Shown here one piece after another: positions 19,805 through 26,916 of a stretch of DNA of 26,916 nucleotides. Made by a program: the position numbers and the translations under genes. Origin of the DNA: a virus; the IMG/VR virus record IMGVR_UViG_3300027784_000032, positions 1 through 26,916 of that record. One strand, 5' to 3'. How positions within the stretch are numbered: position 1 is the stretch's first letter; the number at the start of each line of letters is the position of its first letter. The notes below the pieces were generated by a model. That model made no database searches. It was not told the DNA's origin and saw only the letters and a list, made by a program, of their open reading frames with translations.

Positions 19805-20753
19805 GGGTGCCGAGAACGAGTACGGTGTTCCGAGTGATGTAGAGGCTCTTTTCCGCGGGGAAATCCCCGAGGGAGGAGAGGAAGGCTCGTCCGAAGGCGG
19901 GTCGTTCGACGAATCGGCCACACAACCGACTGAGGAAGAGGCCGGTGGGGAGTCTACTGAGGGTCAAGAGGCCCAGGAATCCCAGCCGCAATCTTCCCAG
20001 CAGGCCGGTGAAGCGAAGACGAAGCCCGAGCCGGATGAGCGAGACAGGGAACTGGAGCGTCTAAAGACGCAGCTTGCCCAGATGCAGGGCTACATGCTCA
20101 ATCAGGGCAAGCAGCAGGAATCCGGCCAGCAGCAAGAGCAGGAGGGCCAGCAGCAAGAGGAAGAACTTCCGGGGTACGACTTTAATATCCCGGATGGAAT
20201 CGTCCAGGCAATGCAGTCTGAGGACCCCGCGCAGATGAAGCAGGCGTTGTCTGCTGTTCTCAAGGGGGCTGGGCAGAATATCCACAAGACCCTGCGGGAG
20301 GAATTCCGGCAGGAAATGCGGGAGGCCCAGAAGGCTGCTGTGAAGGCTTCCGTTCAGTTGCAGAATCGCAACATGACGGAGAAGGAGCAACAGCAGCAGC
20401 TCCAGCAGCAGGCTCAGACTGTGTATCAGGATTACTACTCGAATTATCCTGACCACGACGATCCTTTCCTGCGCCCGATTGTCAAGGAGATTGGCCGGGT
20501 TACTGCGGAGCAGATGGGCAAGAGTAATTGGGACCAGGAGCTTCGGGACACCATCGCCAAGCGCGTGGAGCAGTACCGGGCTCGGCTGGCTGCCCAAGGG
20601 AAGAATCCTGGTGGGGCTTCTCAGCGGAGCCAGAGCCAGGGCCGGAGTCAGCCTCCGCATCAGACTTCCCAGAATGCTCGGCCTAGTGGCTCCACCCAGA
20701 CGCATACGGAAGATTCCCTGATCGCTGAAACGCTCATGTCTGGCTTTGATTAA
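19797..20753 (+). CDS. Capsid scaffolding protein (putative)
   Basis: This 318-residue protein lies directly upstream of the major capsid gene. The first 90 residues are very acidic and disordered (GEIPEGGEEGSSEGGSFDES...). Then come helical and coiled-coil segments (ERDRELERLKTQLAQMQGYM) and Gln-rich stretches (QQQEQEGQQQEEE), a helical core (MREAQKAAVKASVQLQNRNM...), and a short conserved-looking end LIAETLMSGFD. Acidic, helical, Gln-rich proteins in this position act as internal scaffolds that guide coat assembly and then leave. No protease signature is seen. The role is inferred from position and composition. Confidence 0.75.
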   Translation: MDEGAENEYGVPSDVEALFRGEIPEGGEEGSSEGGSFDESATQPTEEEAGGESTEGQEAQESQPQSSQQAGEAKTKPEPDERDRELERLKTQLAQMQGYMLNQGKQQESGQQQEQEGQQQEEELPGYDFNIPDGIVQAMQSEDPAQMKQALSAVLKGAGQNIHKTLREEFRQEMREAQKAAVKASVQLQNRNMTEKEQQQQLQQQAQTVYQDYYSNYPDHDDPFLRPIVKEIGRVTAEQMGKSNWDQELRDTIAKRVEQYRARLAAQGKNPGGASQRSQSQGRSQPPHQTSQNARPSGSTQTHTEDSLIAETLMSGFD

Positions 20754-20763
20754 GGAGTAGAAA

Positions 20764-22110
20764 ATGGCAATCCAAGGGCTTCGCCATACCGGCAACTTTG
20801 TTGAAGGCCAGCGCCCGAAGAATTGGCGCGAAGGCATCCTGATGAACTGGCCGAACGGGGAGATGACCCTGACGGGTCTGACTTCCCAGATGCGGACCAG
20901 CAAGACTGACGACCCGGAGTTCTACTGGTGGGAGAAGCAGATGCCCTCTCAGCGGTTCCAGCTTTCCGCTGATCCGGGGACTTCCGGGAATCTGAGCCTG
21001 GATGGCGGTGAGGGTCAGCTTATGGCTGGCCACATCATCCGGATCGAGGAGACTGGCGAGATTTGCCTTGTGACGCAAGATGGCGTTTCGGGGCAAGACC
21101 TCCAGGTCGAGCGCGGGTTCGCGGACACCGGGAGCAAGGCCGCTGCCTTCGATCCCACCGCCAGTGACACGAACCCCTATGTCCTGATCGTCGGTTCGGC
21201 CAATGAGGAAGGCTCCACGGCCCCGACCGGCATCAACTACGATCCGGTGAAGCGGTACAACTACACCCAGATTTTCCGGAATACTCTGGAGATGACCCGG
21301 ACGGCCTCCAAGACCCGGCTCCGTACTCGGGAGCAGGTGAATGAGGCCCGGCGGGAGTGCCTGGAGCTTCACGGGATCGAGATGGAGAAGGCGTTTTGGT
21401 TCGGTCGCCGGTACGAGGGTTTCCGGAACGGCCAGCCGATGCGTCTGACCGGCGGTATCCAGTATTTCATCGAGGAGTTCGGTGAGCAGGCCGCTGGTCA
21501 TGAGCGAGTCTGGGATGTCGAGGGGAATTCCATCACTCTCTGGGACCTCGAAGAGATTATGAAGTACGCCTTCCTCTGGGGTTCCGATGAGAAGATGATG
21601 ATCCTCGGCAATCAGGCCCTCCAGACTATCCAGCGGGCGGTCCGGTATAGCTCCTACATGGAGCTTGATACCAACCAGCGGGAGTACGGGATGAATGTGT
21701 CCCGGCTGTTCTCTCCCTTCGGCACGCTGGTTCTCAAGACCCATCCGCTGTTCAACTACGCTCCGGGCGGTGCCAACTTCCAGGGTCTTAACTCCTGGGG
21801 CTTCGTGCTGGATATGGAGCATATCCGGTACCGGCCTTTCGAGGGTGCTGATACCAAGTATCAGCGGGACCTCCAGGAGAATGACATGGACGGCATGAAG
21901 GCCGGGTACCTCACTGAGGCTGGTATCGAGGTGAACCATCCGGAGAATCACATGCTCATCAAGGGCCTGACCTCGGCTGCTAAGGAGGATGTGACGGAGA
22001 AGCCGCCGGAGCTGGAGTCTGGCTACAGCGACGAGACTGATCCGATGTTCCGGACTGGTACCACCCTCTTTGACGAGGTTAACGAGGACTACGAGGGTCC
22101 GACTAGTTAA
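20764..22110 (+). CDS. Major capsid protein
   Basis: This 448-residue protein starts MAIQGLRHTGNFVEGQRPKNW. The N-terminal stretch NWPNGEMTLTGLTSQMRTSKTDDPEFYWWEKQMP resembles, from memory, the SU10-type major capsid family, an HK97-fold group. The rest is a well-mixed alpha/beta sequence (GHIIRIEETGEICLVTQDG, EMTRTASKTRLRTREQVNEARRECLELHGIEMEKAFWFGRR) fitting a coat protein. AAGGAGTAGAAA precedes the ATG. It follows the scaffold by 10 bases and is followed by a strong terminator, as expected for the most abundant product. The codons fit the neighbours. Confidence 0.85.
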   Translation: MAIQGLRHTGNFVEGQRPKNWREGILMNWPNGEMTLTGLTSQMRTSKTDDPEFYWWEKQMPSQRFQLSADPGTSGNLSLDGGEGQLMAGHIIRIEETGEICLVTQDGVSGQDLQVERGFADTGSKAAAFDPTASDTNPYVLIVGSANEEGSTAPTGINYDPVKRYNYTQIFRNTLEMTRTASKTRLRTREQVNEARRECLELHGIEMEKAFWFGRRYEGFRNGQPMRLTGGIQYFIEEFGEQAAGHERVWDVEGNSITLWDLEEIMKYAFLWGSDEKMMILGNQALQTIQRAVRYSSYMELDTNQREYGMNVSRLFSPFGTLVLKTHPLFNYAPGGANFQGLNSWGFVLDMEHIRYRPFEGADTKYQRDLQENDMDGMKAGYLTEAGIEVNHPENHMLIKGLTSAAKEDVTEKPPELESGYSDETDPMFRTGTTLFDEVNEDYEGPTS

Positions 22111-22115
22111 GGCCG

Positions 22116-22147
22116 GAAGGGAGGGGAGAATCCCCTCCCTTCTTTTT
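22116..22147 (+). terminator. Strong intrinsic terminator after the major capsid gene
   Basis: An 11-bp stem GAAGGGAGGGG / CCCCTCCCTTC closes an AGAAT loop and is followed by TTTTT. It lies 5 bases past the capsid stop. No clear promoter follows, so downstream virion genes depend on partial read-through or on antitermination. Confidence 0.9.
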
Positions 22148-22173
22148 AACCTCGGAGAAATTTGGAGGTTAGT

Positions 22174-22752
22174 ATGCCGACTCCTGATAGCTGGGGCCGT
22201 GGAGGTACTTCCAGAAAGGGAGGGACTGAACGGGCCCATATTGATAGGACGAGCGGAAACAATCAGGAATTGGAATTTGCTGGGGCCAACGTCCAAGAAC
22301 GGCAAGCCAGAGGCAGGGCCTTCCAGGGTGGAACAAGAAGCCCCGGTGGCAGTCTGAGAGGTACCGGGGACAAGGTCACGGACGATCAGGCTGCGCTTAT
22401 CATGGAGACGATGGAAATGACGCCTGGGCAGCAGGCGTTTAATCAGATTGCGGCCTCCCCGGATAAGCCTGACCCTGTTAGTGCGGAAGATTTGGGGTTT
22501 CCGCAAGGCGGTGAGGGTGAGATTCAGCCTCGTCGGCCTAATCCTGCTGCCAAGCAGGTAATGGAGAGAATTCCGGCACCTACTGGCCAACAGCGGGATC
22601 GTTGGGACGAGGAGAAGCGTCGCCTGGACGTTGCTCGGAACTACCCTGGTCTTCCTCCGGATGTGGCTATGGCGATGTTACAGTTGGGCCACCTGCAAGC
22701 GCCGGATATTCCGGAGCGGTATCAGCTTGAAGAAGAAGGGGAAGGAGAATAG
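22174..22752 (+). CDS. Virion-region protein of unknown function (192 residues)
   Basis: The N-terminal part is Gly/Ser/Arg-rich and looks disordered (MPTPDSWGRGGTSRKGG...), followed by a polar middle with GDKVTDDQAALIMETMEMTPGQQAFNQI and a helical region (PPDVAMAMLQLGHLQAPDIPERYQLEEE). It has no membrane segment. I prefer the ATG at 22174 because GGAGGTTAGT precedes it. It is the first gene after the capsid terminator. It may be a minor virion or head-completion protein; I see no signature. Confidence 0.7.
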   Translation: MPTPDSWGRGGTSRKGGTERAHIDRTSGNNQELEFAGANVQERQARGRAFQGGTRSPGGSLRGTGDKVTDDQAALIMETMEMTPGQQAFNQIAASPDKPDPVSAEDLGFPQGGEGEIQPRRPNPAAKQVMERIPAPTGQQRDRWDEEKRRLDVARNYPGLPPDVAMAMLQLGHLQAPDIPERYQLEEEGEGE

Positions 22753-22754
22753 CC

Positions 22755-23570
22755 ATGGCACAGAATAGGGCGCAGCAGCAGGGATTCCAGCAGCCCCGGC
22801 AGTCTCCGGAGGAGCTTTACTCTAATGATCCGGTAGAGGCTACTGGCGGGTTCATGCCGCAAAGCGGAATTGCGGATCTGAACCGGGAGCAGTTGGTAGA
22901 CCTTACCCAGAGGCGGCAGGCTGACGAGCCTCAGCGGTTTCTGGATAAGGAGATTATGCTTCAAGGGCTGGATTCTGGGTGGCAGACTCCAGAGGCCGAG
23001 CGTCAGCGCCAAGAACTGGCCAGGGCGTATGCCGACGAAGTCAATATGTTCAGGCAGGATGAACTGGAAGGGACGGAAGGAGGCGTTTTCGGCCTTGGTG
23101 GTGAACCGGCAATGTCGGAGGAGCAGCGGCAGCAGGCCTGGGATGCGTTTACTAATGTCCCCATGGATGACCGGAAGACGGCCATGGAGAATATGGGGTA
23201 TGAGGTTCCCAGGCAGCCGGAAGGTGTGACTCCGGAGTTGAAGCGGTTGGCTCAGCAAGAATTGGCTCGCCAGCGTGTGCTTCCGGATGATTTTGGGCCG
23301 CATAAGGTGGCTATGCCGGATCGGGAGATCGGCGCGGTCACAGGGATGGGGGAAGAGACTCGCCCGGAGATGGATGGTCAGCAGCTTACTCCGATTGATC
23401 CGTCGAACATCCACCGGATGCACCAGGGCGATCTCCACACGCTGGCCAGGGAGAGCTACCTGCCTCTGGAGAGGGAACTTGCGAAGCAAGAATTGGCCCG
23501 TCGCGAGCAGGAGATTAACCGTGCTGGTCGCCAGTATGGCGAGCCGGGTGGCACGGCCTTTGGAGGGTAG
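22755..23570 (+). CDS. Gln/Arg-rich virion-region protein of unknown function (271 residues)
   Basis: The protein is polar, rich in Gln, Arg, Glu and Pro, and mostly helical by composition. MAQNRAQQQGFQQPRQSPEELYS opens it. Repeated phrases LTQRRQADEPQRFLDKE, RLAQQELARQRVLPDD and LAKQELARREQEI share an x-LA(R/K)QE-LARx pattern, possibly internal repeats. AAGGAGAATAGCC precedes the ATG, 2 bases after the previous stop. Podovirus ejection proteins are often Gln-rich and helical, but this one is short for that role. Unknown function. Confidence 0.65.
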   Translation: MAQNRAQQQGFQQPRQSPEELYSNDPVEATGGFMPQSGIADLNREQLVDLTQRRQADEPQRFLDKEIMLQGLDSGWQTPEAERQRQELARAYADEVNMFRQDELEGTEGGVFGLGGEPAMSEEQRQQAWDAFTNVPMDDRKTAMENMGYEVPRQPEGVTPELKRLAQQELARQRVLPDDFGPHKVAMPDREIGAVTGMGEETRPEMDGQQLTPIDPSNIHRMHQGDLHTLARESYLPLERELAKQELARREQEINRAGRQYGEPGGTAFGG

Positions 23571-23579
23571 GGGGTAGTC

Positions 23580-23930
23580 ATGCCTAGAAGTGACGTAACA
23601 ATCGAAAACCAGCCGGACATCCATAAGGGCCGAGGCCACGAACAGCACAGGAGTTCCATGTGGGACGCCTTTATTGAAGGGCTAGGCGGCGGTGCTGCCG
23701 TTGGTGGTCTCACCGGGAGTAAAGGTGCCATTCCTTGGACGGCTATGATTGGTGGCCTTGGGAATATGGCTTGGACCTGGTATGAAGGCTCTCCGACTGA
23801 TGCCCAGGCCAAGTACGACATTGATTCTGCCCGTGCGCGGGAGCGCGAGATGCAGCTCAAGGAGGACGACCTTCGGGCCCAGGATCGGTTCGACGGGGCT
23901 GATGATCGTGGAGGCGGCCTCTTTAGTTAG
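23580..23930 (+). CDS. Small protein with a Gly-rich hydrophobic segment, possible membrane-active virion protein (116 residues)
   Basis: A polar start is followed by residues about 27-68 (MWDAFIEGLGGGAAVGGLTG... and IPWTAMIGGLGNMAWTWYEG), a long Gly/Ala-rich apolar region, then a charged helix (DIDSARAREREMQLKEDDL). The Gly-rich part resembles glycine-zipper segments that insert into membranes, as in some phage DNA-ejection proteins. It could also be a buried structural segment. GGAGGGTAGGGGGTAGTC upstream gives a distant ribosome binding site. No family recognised. Confidence 0.6.
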   Translation: MPRSDVTIENQPDIHKGRGHEQHRSSMWDAFIEGLGGGAAVGGLTGSKGAIPWTAMIGGLGNMAWTWYEGSPTDAQAKYDIDSARAREREMQLKEDDLRAQDRFDGADDRGGGLFS

Positions 23931-23939
23931 GAGGTTTAG

Positions 23940-24140
23940 ATGGACGACAGTATGGCAAAAAACCGGAGAAGCCGGTACGGCGATCCGGATGAGCTAACCT
24001 GGAGGGACCGGGTTCTGAACGCCATCGCTGATGGTCTGGGGTTCGGTCCCAGCGCCTACGTCGATGACGAGACGGGAGAAGTCAAGGAGACGGACAAAAG
24101 GTTTTCCACGGGTCATACCCGAATTAAGCGGGACGACTAG
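23940..24140 (+). CDS. 66-residue basic/acidic small protein of unknown function
   Basis: The sequence is MDDSMAKNRRSRYGDPDELT, WRDRVLNAIADGLGFGPSAYVDDE and a charged tail ending RIKRDD. TAGGAGGTTTAG precedes the ATG, and 9 bases separate it from the previous stop, so it is a well-packed gene in the virion operon. An internal ATG (MAKNRR) 4 codons in is an alternative start. I do not recognise it. Confidence 0.65.
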   Translation: MDDSMAKNRRSRYGDPDELTWRDRVLNAIADGLGFGPSAYVDDETGEVKETDKRFSTGHTRIKRDD

Positions 24141-24142
24141 CT

Positions 24143-24817
24143 ATGCTGTACGGAGAATTCAGGGAGCTGGTCAAGGATACCCTGGCAAGGGGCGACGAAC
24201 CGGAGACTCCTCTGTACGAGGAGAATAGCGGTTCTACCACGACTGTTCTGGATCGGATGATTCGGATGGCGCTCCACCAGATTGAGCGCCAGTGGGATTG
24301 GAAGTACATGGAGCGGCTTGCTGAATTCTCCGTTGAGGAGGGTCAGCAGCGCATTGGGCTCCCGGCCAACCTCAAGAGGATAGAGTGGATTCGGCTGACG
24401 GAGAATGAGCAGTTCTACTATCTTCGGCAGATGTATGGGCGGGACTTCCCGAAACCCTACAAAGGGGTCCCGCAAGAATACTGGCTGGAAGGTCGGGCTC
24501 AACTCCATCTGGATGTCAAGGCTGATCGGGATTACGAGGGGCAGCTTCTCTATACTCGGTACTCGGACATGTCCTTCGATCCCGAGAGCACAAATTGGGT
24601 TATCGAGTATGCCCCGGACGTTCTGCTGGCCCGGACGATGATGAATTTTGCTGGCTGGGTCAGAGAGGATACGCAGATAATCTACGAACACTGGAACGCC
24701 ATGTTCCAGCGGAATCTTGAGGAAATGTTCAACGAGGATAGCAGGTACAGTGAGGCTAATCCGACGACCCAGATAGGTTTCGCTGATGCGCGTTCGGAGT
24801 ACCAAAAGGGATACTGA
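24143..24817 (+). CDS. Head-tail adaptor / tail accessory protein (putative)
   Basis: This 224-residue protein reads MLYGEFRELVKDTLARGDEP..., with a helical start (VLDRMIRMALHQIERQWDWKYME) and a beta-rich middle (FSVEEGQQRIGLPANLKRIEWIRLT, LHLDVKADRDYEGQLLYTRYSD). The layout, an N-terminal helix bundle with an RxW-x-W stretch and then a small beta domain, matches the P22 gp4-like adaptor group that sits below the portal. Position after the capsid and portal genes fits. It overlaps the next gene by 32 bases. The ribosome binding site is weak, which suggests coupling to the preceding small gene. Confidence 0.65.
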   Translation: MLYGEFRELVKDTLARGDEPETPLYEENSGSTTTVLDRMIRMALHQIERQWDWKYMERLAEFSVEEGQQRIGLPANLKRIEWIRLTENEQFYYLRQMYGRDFPKPYKGVPQEYWLEGRAQLHLDVKADRDYEGQLLYTRYSDMSFDPESTNWVIEYAPDVLLARTMMNFAGWVREDTQIIYEHWNAMFQRNLEEMFNEDSRYSEANPTTQIGFADARSEYQKGY

Positions 24818-26045
24818 TTTCGAGGAGCATGATGCTGAGGAGCAGGAGTTCGGAGAATCCGAGCAGGCAGAGGTTTCTGTCTCGGAGTCCGAGGCTCCTG
24901 CTCAATTCTTCGACGATTCCAAAACGGTTGATACTGACTTCGATCTGAGGCCGAAGAGCACCGGCATGGATCGCCGGGTTTTCTCTGATGTAGCCTCCTT
25001 TACCTACCTTCCCGATTCTTTCTGGAGAATGCCTGTCCTCCGGGCCGGGGTGTTGCTTGCTGGGTTTGGCAACTATACCTTCGGTGAGAAGGGGTTTGGA
25101 TTCTCCGTCCCGCGCAGCGGTGCGATCCCCAACACAGTCCATCCAGAGGAAATCCCCAGGGTTGTTTACTCTGAGAAGGGGAACCTTGTGGATTCCGTGC
25201 AACTCTCGTTGGAATATGTGAACCTTCGGAGGGCCCGAGGGTTCAGTGAGGTTGCTCCTTTTTCTGAGATTTTGCATGGAGTCAAGGCTTCCCTTGAGCG
25301 AGGGTCTTTTGACGGGGAGCTTCATCTGGATTCTTGGGCAAGTAAATTCTCAGAGCGCGGGGAGGAGAAGGACTCCACGCTAGCTGAGGATCTACATTCT
25401 TCGCAACCGAGGGTTCCCAAGGAAGATGAGGCTTTGGTCAAAGAGACCGATACCTCCAAAGAAGGTACAAACCGAGCCTATAATGAGGTGGAGGTTGGGT
25501 CATGGTTTGACAAGTATGTCGAGCGGGACGAGTACGAGGATTCTGCGCTCCTTGGTGATTCTCCGTGGGTCCAGCCGACCATTCCTCTGGAAAAAGGAGA
25601 GGTGGCCGTCTCTGGACCAGACTCCATCGACCGGAAGACAGGGACGGTCAACAGATCGGCGGGAGGATTCGGCCTTTACGGATTCGGCACCCGGTACTTC
25701 GGGCATCATACTAACAATCCGGACGGAAGACTTGCGGTAGAATACTGGTTTACCAAGGGTGTCGAGCGTGGAGAGTTCTCCGATTCTGCAATCCTAGAAG
25801 ATTACCTTGGAGTTCAGCCTTCCATTCCTGCAAGCGGCAAGGTGGAAGTAGCATCAGAGGTTTCCTTCCAACGGGAGGTGACTGTTCCGGCGACTGGAGA
25901 GGTTGTTCTGGACGATGTAACTAGCTCCCAGGCGACAGTTCCAGGCGACGGAGAAGTAAGTGTGGGAGACTTGCTGGACCGGGGCTTCGGGGAGTTTCGG
26001 TTTGGGCAGTCTCGTTTTGGTTTAATGTGCGGAAAATTGGAGTGA
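24786..26045 (+). CDS. Repeat-rich structural protein with FG boxes (419 residues)
   Basis: The protein carries two kinds of internal repeat. FG boxes of the form GFGx(Y/F)xFGxxxFG occur at residues about 93-105, 294-306 and 400-412. A roughly 40-residue unit (W-x-x-K-x-VERxE-x-x-DSA-x-LxD...QPxIPxxG-x-VxV) occurs near 183-220, 240-277 and 320-357, with shorter copies of the x(V/I)PxxGxVxV half at 366-377 and 383-394. This looks like a beta-solenoid or repeated beta-hairpin virion protein, perhaps tail or decoration. The start at 24786 overlaps the adaptor gene; no other start with a ribosome binding site is in frame. The exact role is unknown. Confidence 0.7.
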   Translation: MRVRSTKRDTDFEEHDAEEQEFGESEQAEVSVSESEAPAQFFDDSKTVDTDFDLRPKSTGMDRRVFSDVASFTYLPDSFWRMPVLRAGVLLAGFGNYTFGEKGFGFSVPRSGAIPNTVHPEEIPRVVYSEKGNLVDSVQLSLEYVNLRRARGFSEVAPFSEILHGVKASLERGSFDGELHLDSWASKFSERGEEKDSTLAEDLHSSQPRVPKEDEALVKETDTSKEGTNRAYNEVEVGSWFDKYVERDEYEDSALLGDSPWVQPTIPLEKGEVAVSGPDSIDRKTGTVNRSAGGFGLYGFGTRYFGHHTNNPDGRLAVEYWFTKGVERGEFSDSAILEDYLGVQPSIPASGKVEVASEVSFQREVTVPATGEVVLDDVTSSQATVPGDGEVSVGDLLDRGFGEFRFGQSRFGLMCGKLE

Positions 26046-26048
26046 GAA

Positions 26049-26540
26049 ATGGGTGAGAAGGCAACCATCAGCATGAAGGGCTTTGTTCGCGTGAAGCTGG
26101 TCGATAAGAACGGCAACGTGAAGAAGGAGGTCGAGAAGGACAATCTGGTGACGGATGTGGGTCGGGCGAATCTGGCGTCTCTGTTCAATGATGATGGGGA
26201 TAAGCCGGCTCCGGTCTGCATTGCGGTTGGGACGTCCGGTAATGACCCGGAACTAGGGCAGACTGATCTCCAGGGTACGGAGTTGGCTCGCCGGGGCTTC
26301 ACTCAGAAGGACCGGACGAACGACGAAATCACTTGGCAGTGCCTCTTCGAGGAAGACTGGACAGGCACCGTCGAGGAGGCCGGAATCTTCAACCAGAATC
26401 AGACGAGTGATGAGGACCCGGAAACTGACCCGGATAATCGCGGGGATATGTCCGCCCGGTTTCTGACGGGAACTTTCGAGAAGTTCAGTCAGGATAGTCT
26501 TCTTCTGGTCTGGGGCATGAAGATTGAGGAGAAGCAGTAA
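26049..26540 (+). CDS. Tail or tail-fibre-associated structural protein (163 residues)
   Basis: The start MGEKATISMKGFVRVKLVDKNGNVKKEVEKDNLVTDVGRANLASLF, then CIAVGTSGNDPELGQTDLQGTEL, is a pattern seen in many phage tail proteins: a short beta domain followed by VGT...T-x-L-x-GE/T-L-x-R. The rest holds WTGTVEEAGIFN and RFLTGTFEKFSQDSLLLVWGMKI, again beta-rich. GAGTGAGAA gives a modest ribosome binding site, 3 bases after the previous stop. It is coupled to the fibre gene through a TAATG overlap. A tail-tip or baseplate role is inferred. Confidence 0.65.
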   Translation: MGEKATISMKGFVRVKLVDKNGNVKKEVEKDNLVTDVGRANLASLFNDDGDKPAPVCIAVGTSGNDPELGQTDLQGTELARRGFTQKDRTNDEITWQCLFEEDWTGTVEEAGIFNQNQTSDEDPETDPDNRGDMSARFLTGTFEKFSQDSLLLVWGMKIEEKQ

Positions 26541-26916
26541 TGGCAGAGGAGCCGGAGAAGCTGGAATATGAGGACATCCCAAGAGGAGAGACTAATTGGG
26601 ATGTCCCGGTGAATGAGCGGTTCTCCTGGATTAAAGAGGAATGGAATAAGCTCGTCGAGAAGCTAGGGAGTGCGTACACCCGCGATGTAGGCACAGAGCC
26701 CGATGAAGTGCCGACGAATGGGGATCTAGGCACGGCGTCGCAAGCCGACACCGGCACCGGGGATAATGACGTACCGACGAATAGTGATCTGGGGACTGCG
26801 GCGGAGCGGGATATCGGCACAGAGCCCGATGAGGTGCCGACGAATGCCCAAATCGCTCCAGTAGCAGATGACGACACCGCGAGTGGCTACCGGCTCGTGT
26901 TCGTCGACGGCTACCT
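26540..26916 (+). CDS. Tail fibre/spike-like protein with VGT-type repeats (partial, runs off right edge)
   Basis: The N-terminus is MAEEPEKLEYEDIPRGETNW, then a helical segment (WIKEEWNKLVEKLGSAY), then repeats of the form (D-V/I/T)GTEPDEVPTNxDLGTA(x-x-)D at residues about 52-100, ending at YRLVFVDGYL. The shorter VGT...VPTN...LGTA unit is common in phage tail fibres and probably packs in a trimeric shaft. The ATG overlaps the previous stop as TAATG. Receptor binding would be by the missing C-terminal part. Confidence 0.75.
   Translation, partial: MAEEPEKLEYEDIPRGETNWDVPVNERFSWIKEEWNKLVEKLGSAYTRDVGTEPDEVPTNGDLGTASQADTGTGDNDVPTNSDLGTAAERDIGTEPDEVPTNAQIAPVADDDTASGYRLVFVDGY
26690..26720 (+). 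repeat. Direct repeat copy 1 in the fibre gene
   Basis: A 31-base stretch beginning GGCACAGAGCCCGATGAAG matches 26816-26846 with one difference and encodes GTEPDEVPTN. The third codon bases are almost unchanged, so the duplication is recent or was homogenised. Confidence 0.75.
26816..26846 (+). repeat. Direct repeat copy 2 in the fibre gene
   Basis: This copy is 126 bases (42 codons) after copy 1, with one A/G difference. A diverged unit lies between them (DNDVPTNSDLGTA). Confidence 0.75.

Noticed and set aside
20734-22590. A 618-codon open frame on the minus strand across the capsid gene
   Set aside because: It is antisense to the clearly coding capsid gene, with a Leu/Arg/Pro-rich sequence typical of a GC-rich shadow frame and no ribosome binding site.

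Overview
The window is part of a tailed double-stranded DNA bacteriophage (Caudoviricetes) genome or a closely related prophage. The right half carries terminase, portal, scaffold, major capsid, head-tail adaptor and tail-fibre-like genes in the usual order. The left half carries a replication and recombination module. The sequence is fairly GC-rich, and almost every gene has a strong AGGAGG-type ribosome binding site. Promoters in the left arm are close to the bacterial sigma70 consensus, so transcription there probably uses host RNA polymerase. I see no integrase, no tRNA and no CRISPR array, and I cannot name the host. A podovirus-like virion is plausible but not shown.

Left arm (1 to about 13.8 kb): every gene reads leftward. 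Reading with transcription, from right to left, it contains: a strong promoter with operator-like repeats (about 13.76 kb), a 199-residue acidic-tailed protein, a 46-residue protein and a terminator; a roughly 0.6 kb stretch without genes that holds a G-quadruplex motif and imperfect tandem repeats; a run of small early proteins of unknown function; a dNMP kinase; a UvrD-like helicase; several small proteins ending in acidic tails; a Cas4-like nuclease; a Sak4-like RecA ATPase with a putative ssDNA-binding protein; and a family A DNA polymerase. The polymerase is split. A uracil-DNA-glycosylase-like domain fused to the first part of the 3'-5' exonuclease is one gene, a small helix-turn-helix gene follows, and a third gene carries the last exonuclease motif and the polymerase domain, running off the left edge.

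Centre (about 13.7-14.1 kb): a gene-free switch region separates the leftward early genes from the rightward late genes.

Right arm (14.1 kb to the end): small terminase, a PD-(D/E)XK-like nuclease overlapping it by 110 bases, large terminase, a Pro/Gln/Gly-repeat protein, portal, a small protein, scaffold and major capsid protein followed by a strong terminator. After that come virion proteins of unknown role, a head-tail adaptor-like protein, a repeat-rich structural protein with FG boxes, a tail protein and the start of a tail fibre.

The most unusual points are the polymerase cut between its Exo II and Exo III motifs, a shared acidic/hydrophobic C-terminal tail on several otherwise unrelated early proteins, near-identical operator-like sites within and upstream of a strong early promoter, and hairpins placed at the predicted 5' end of early transcripts.
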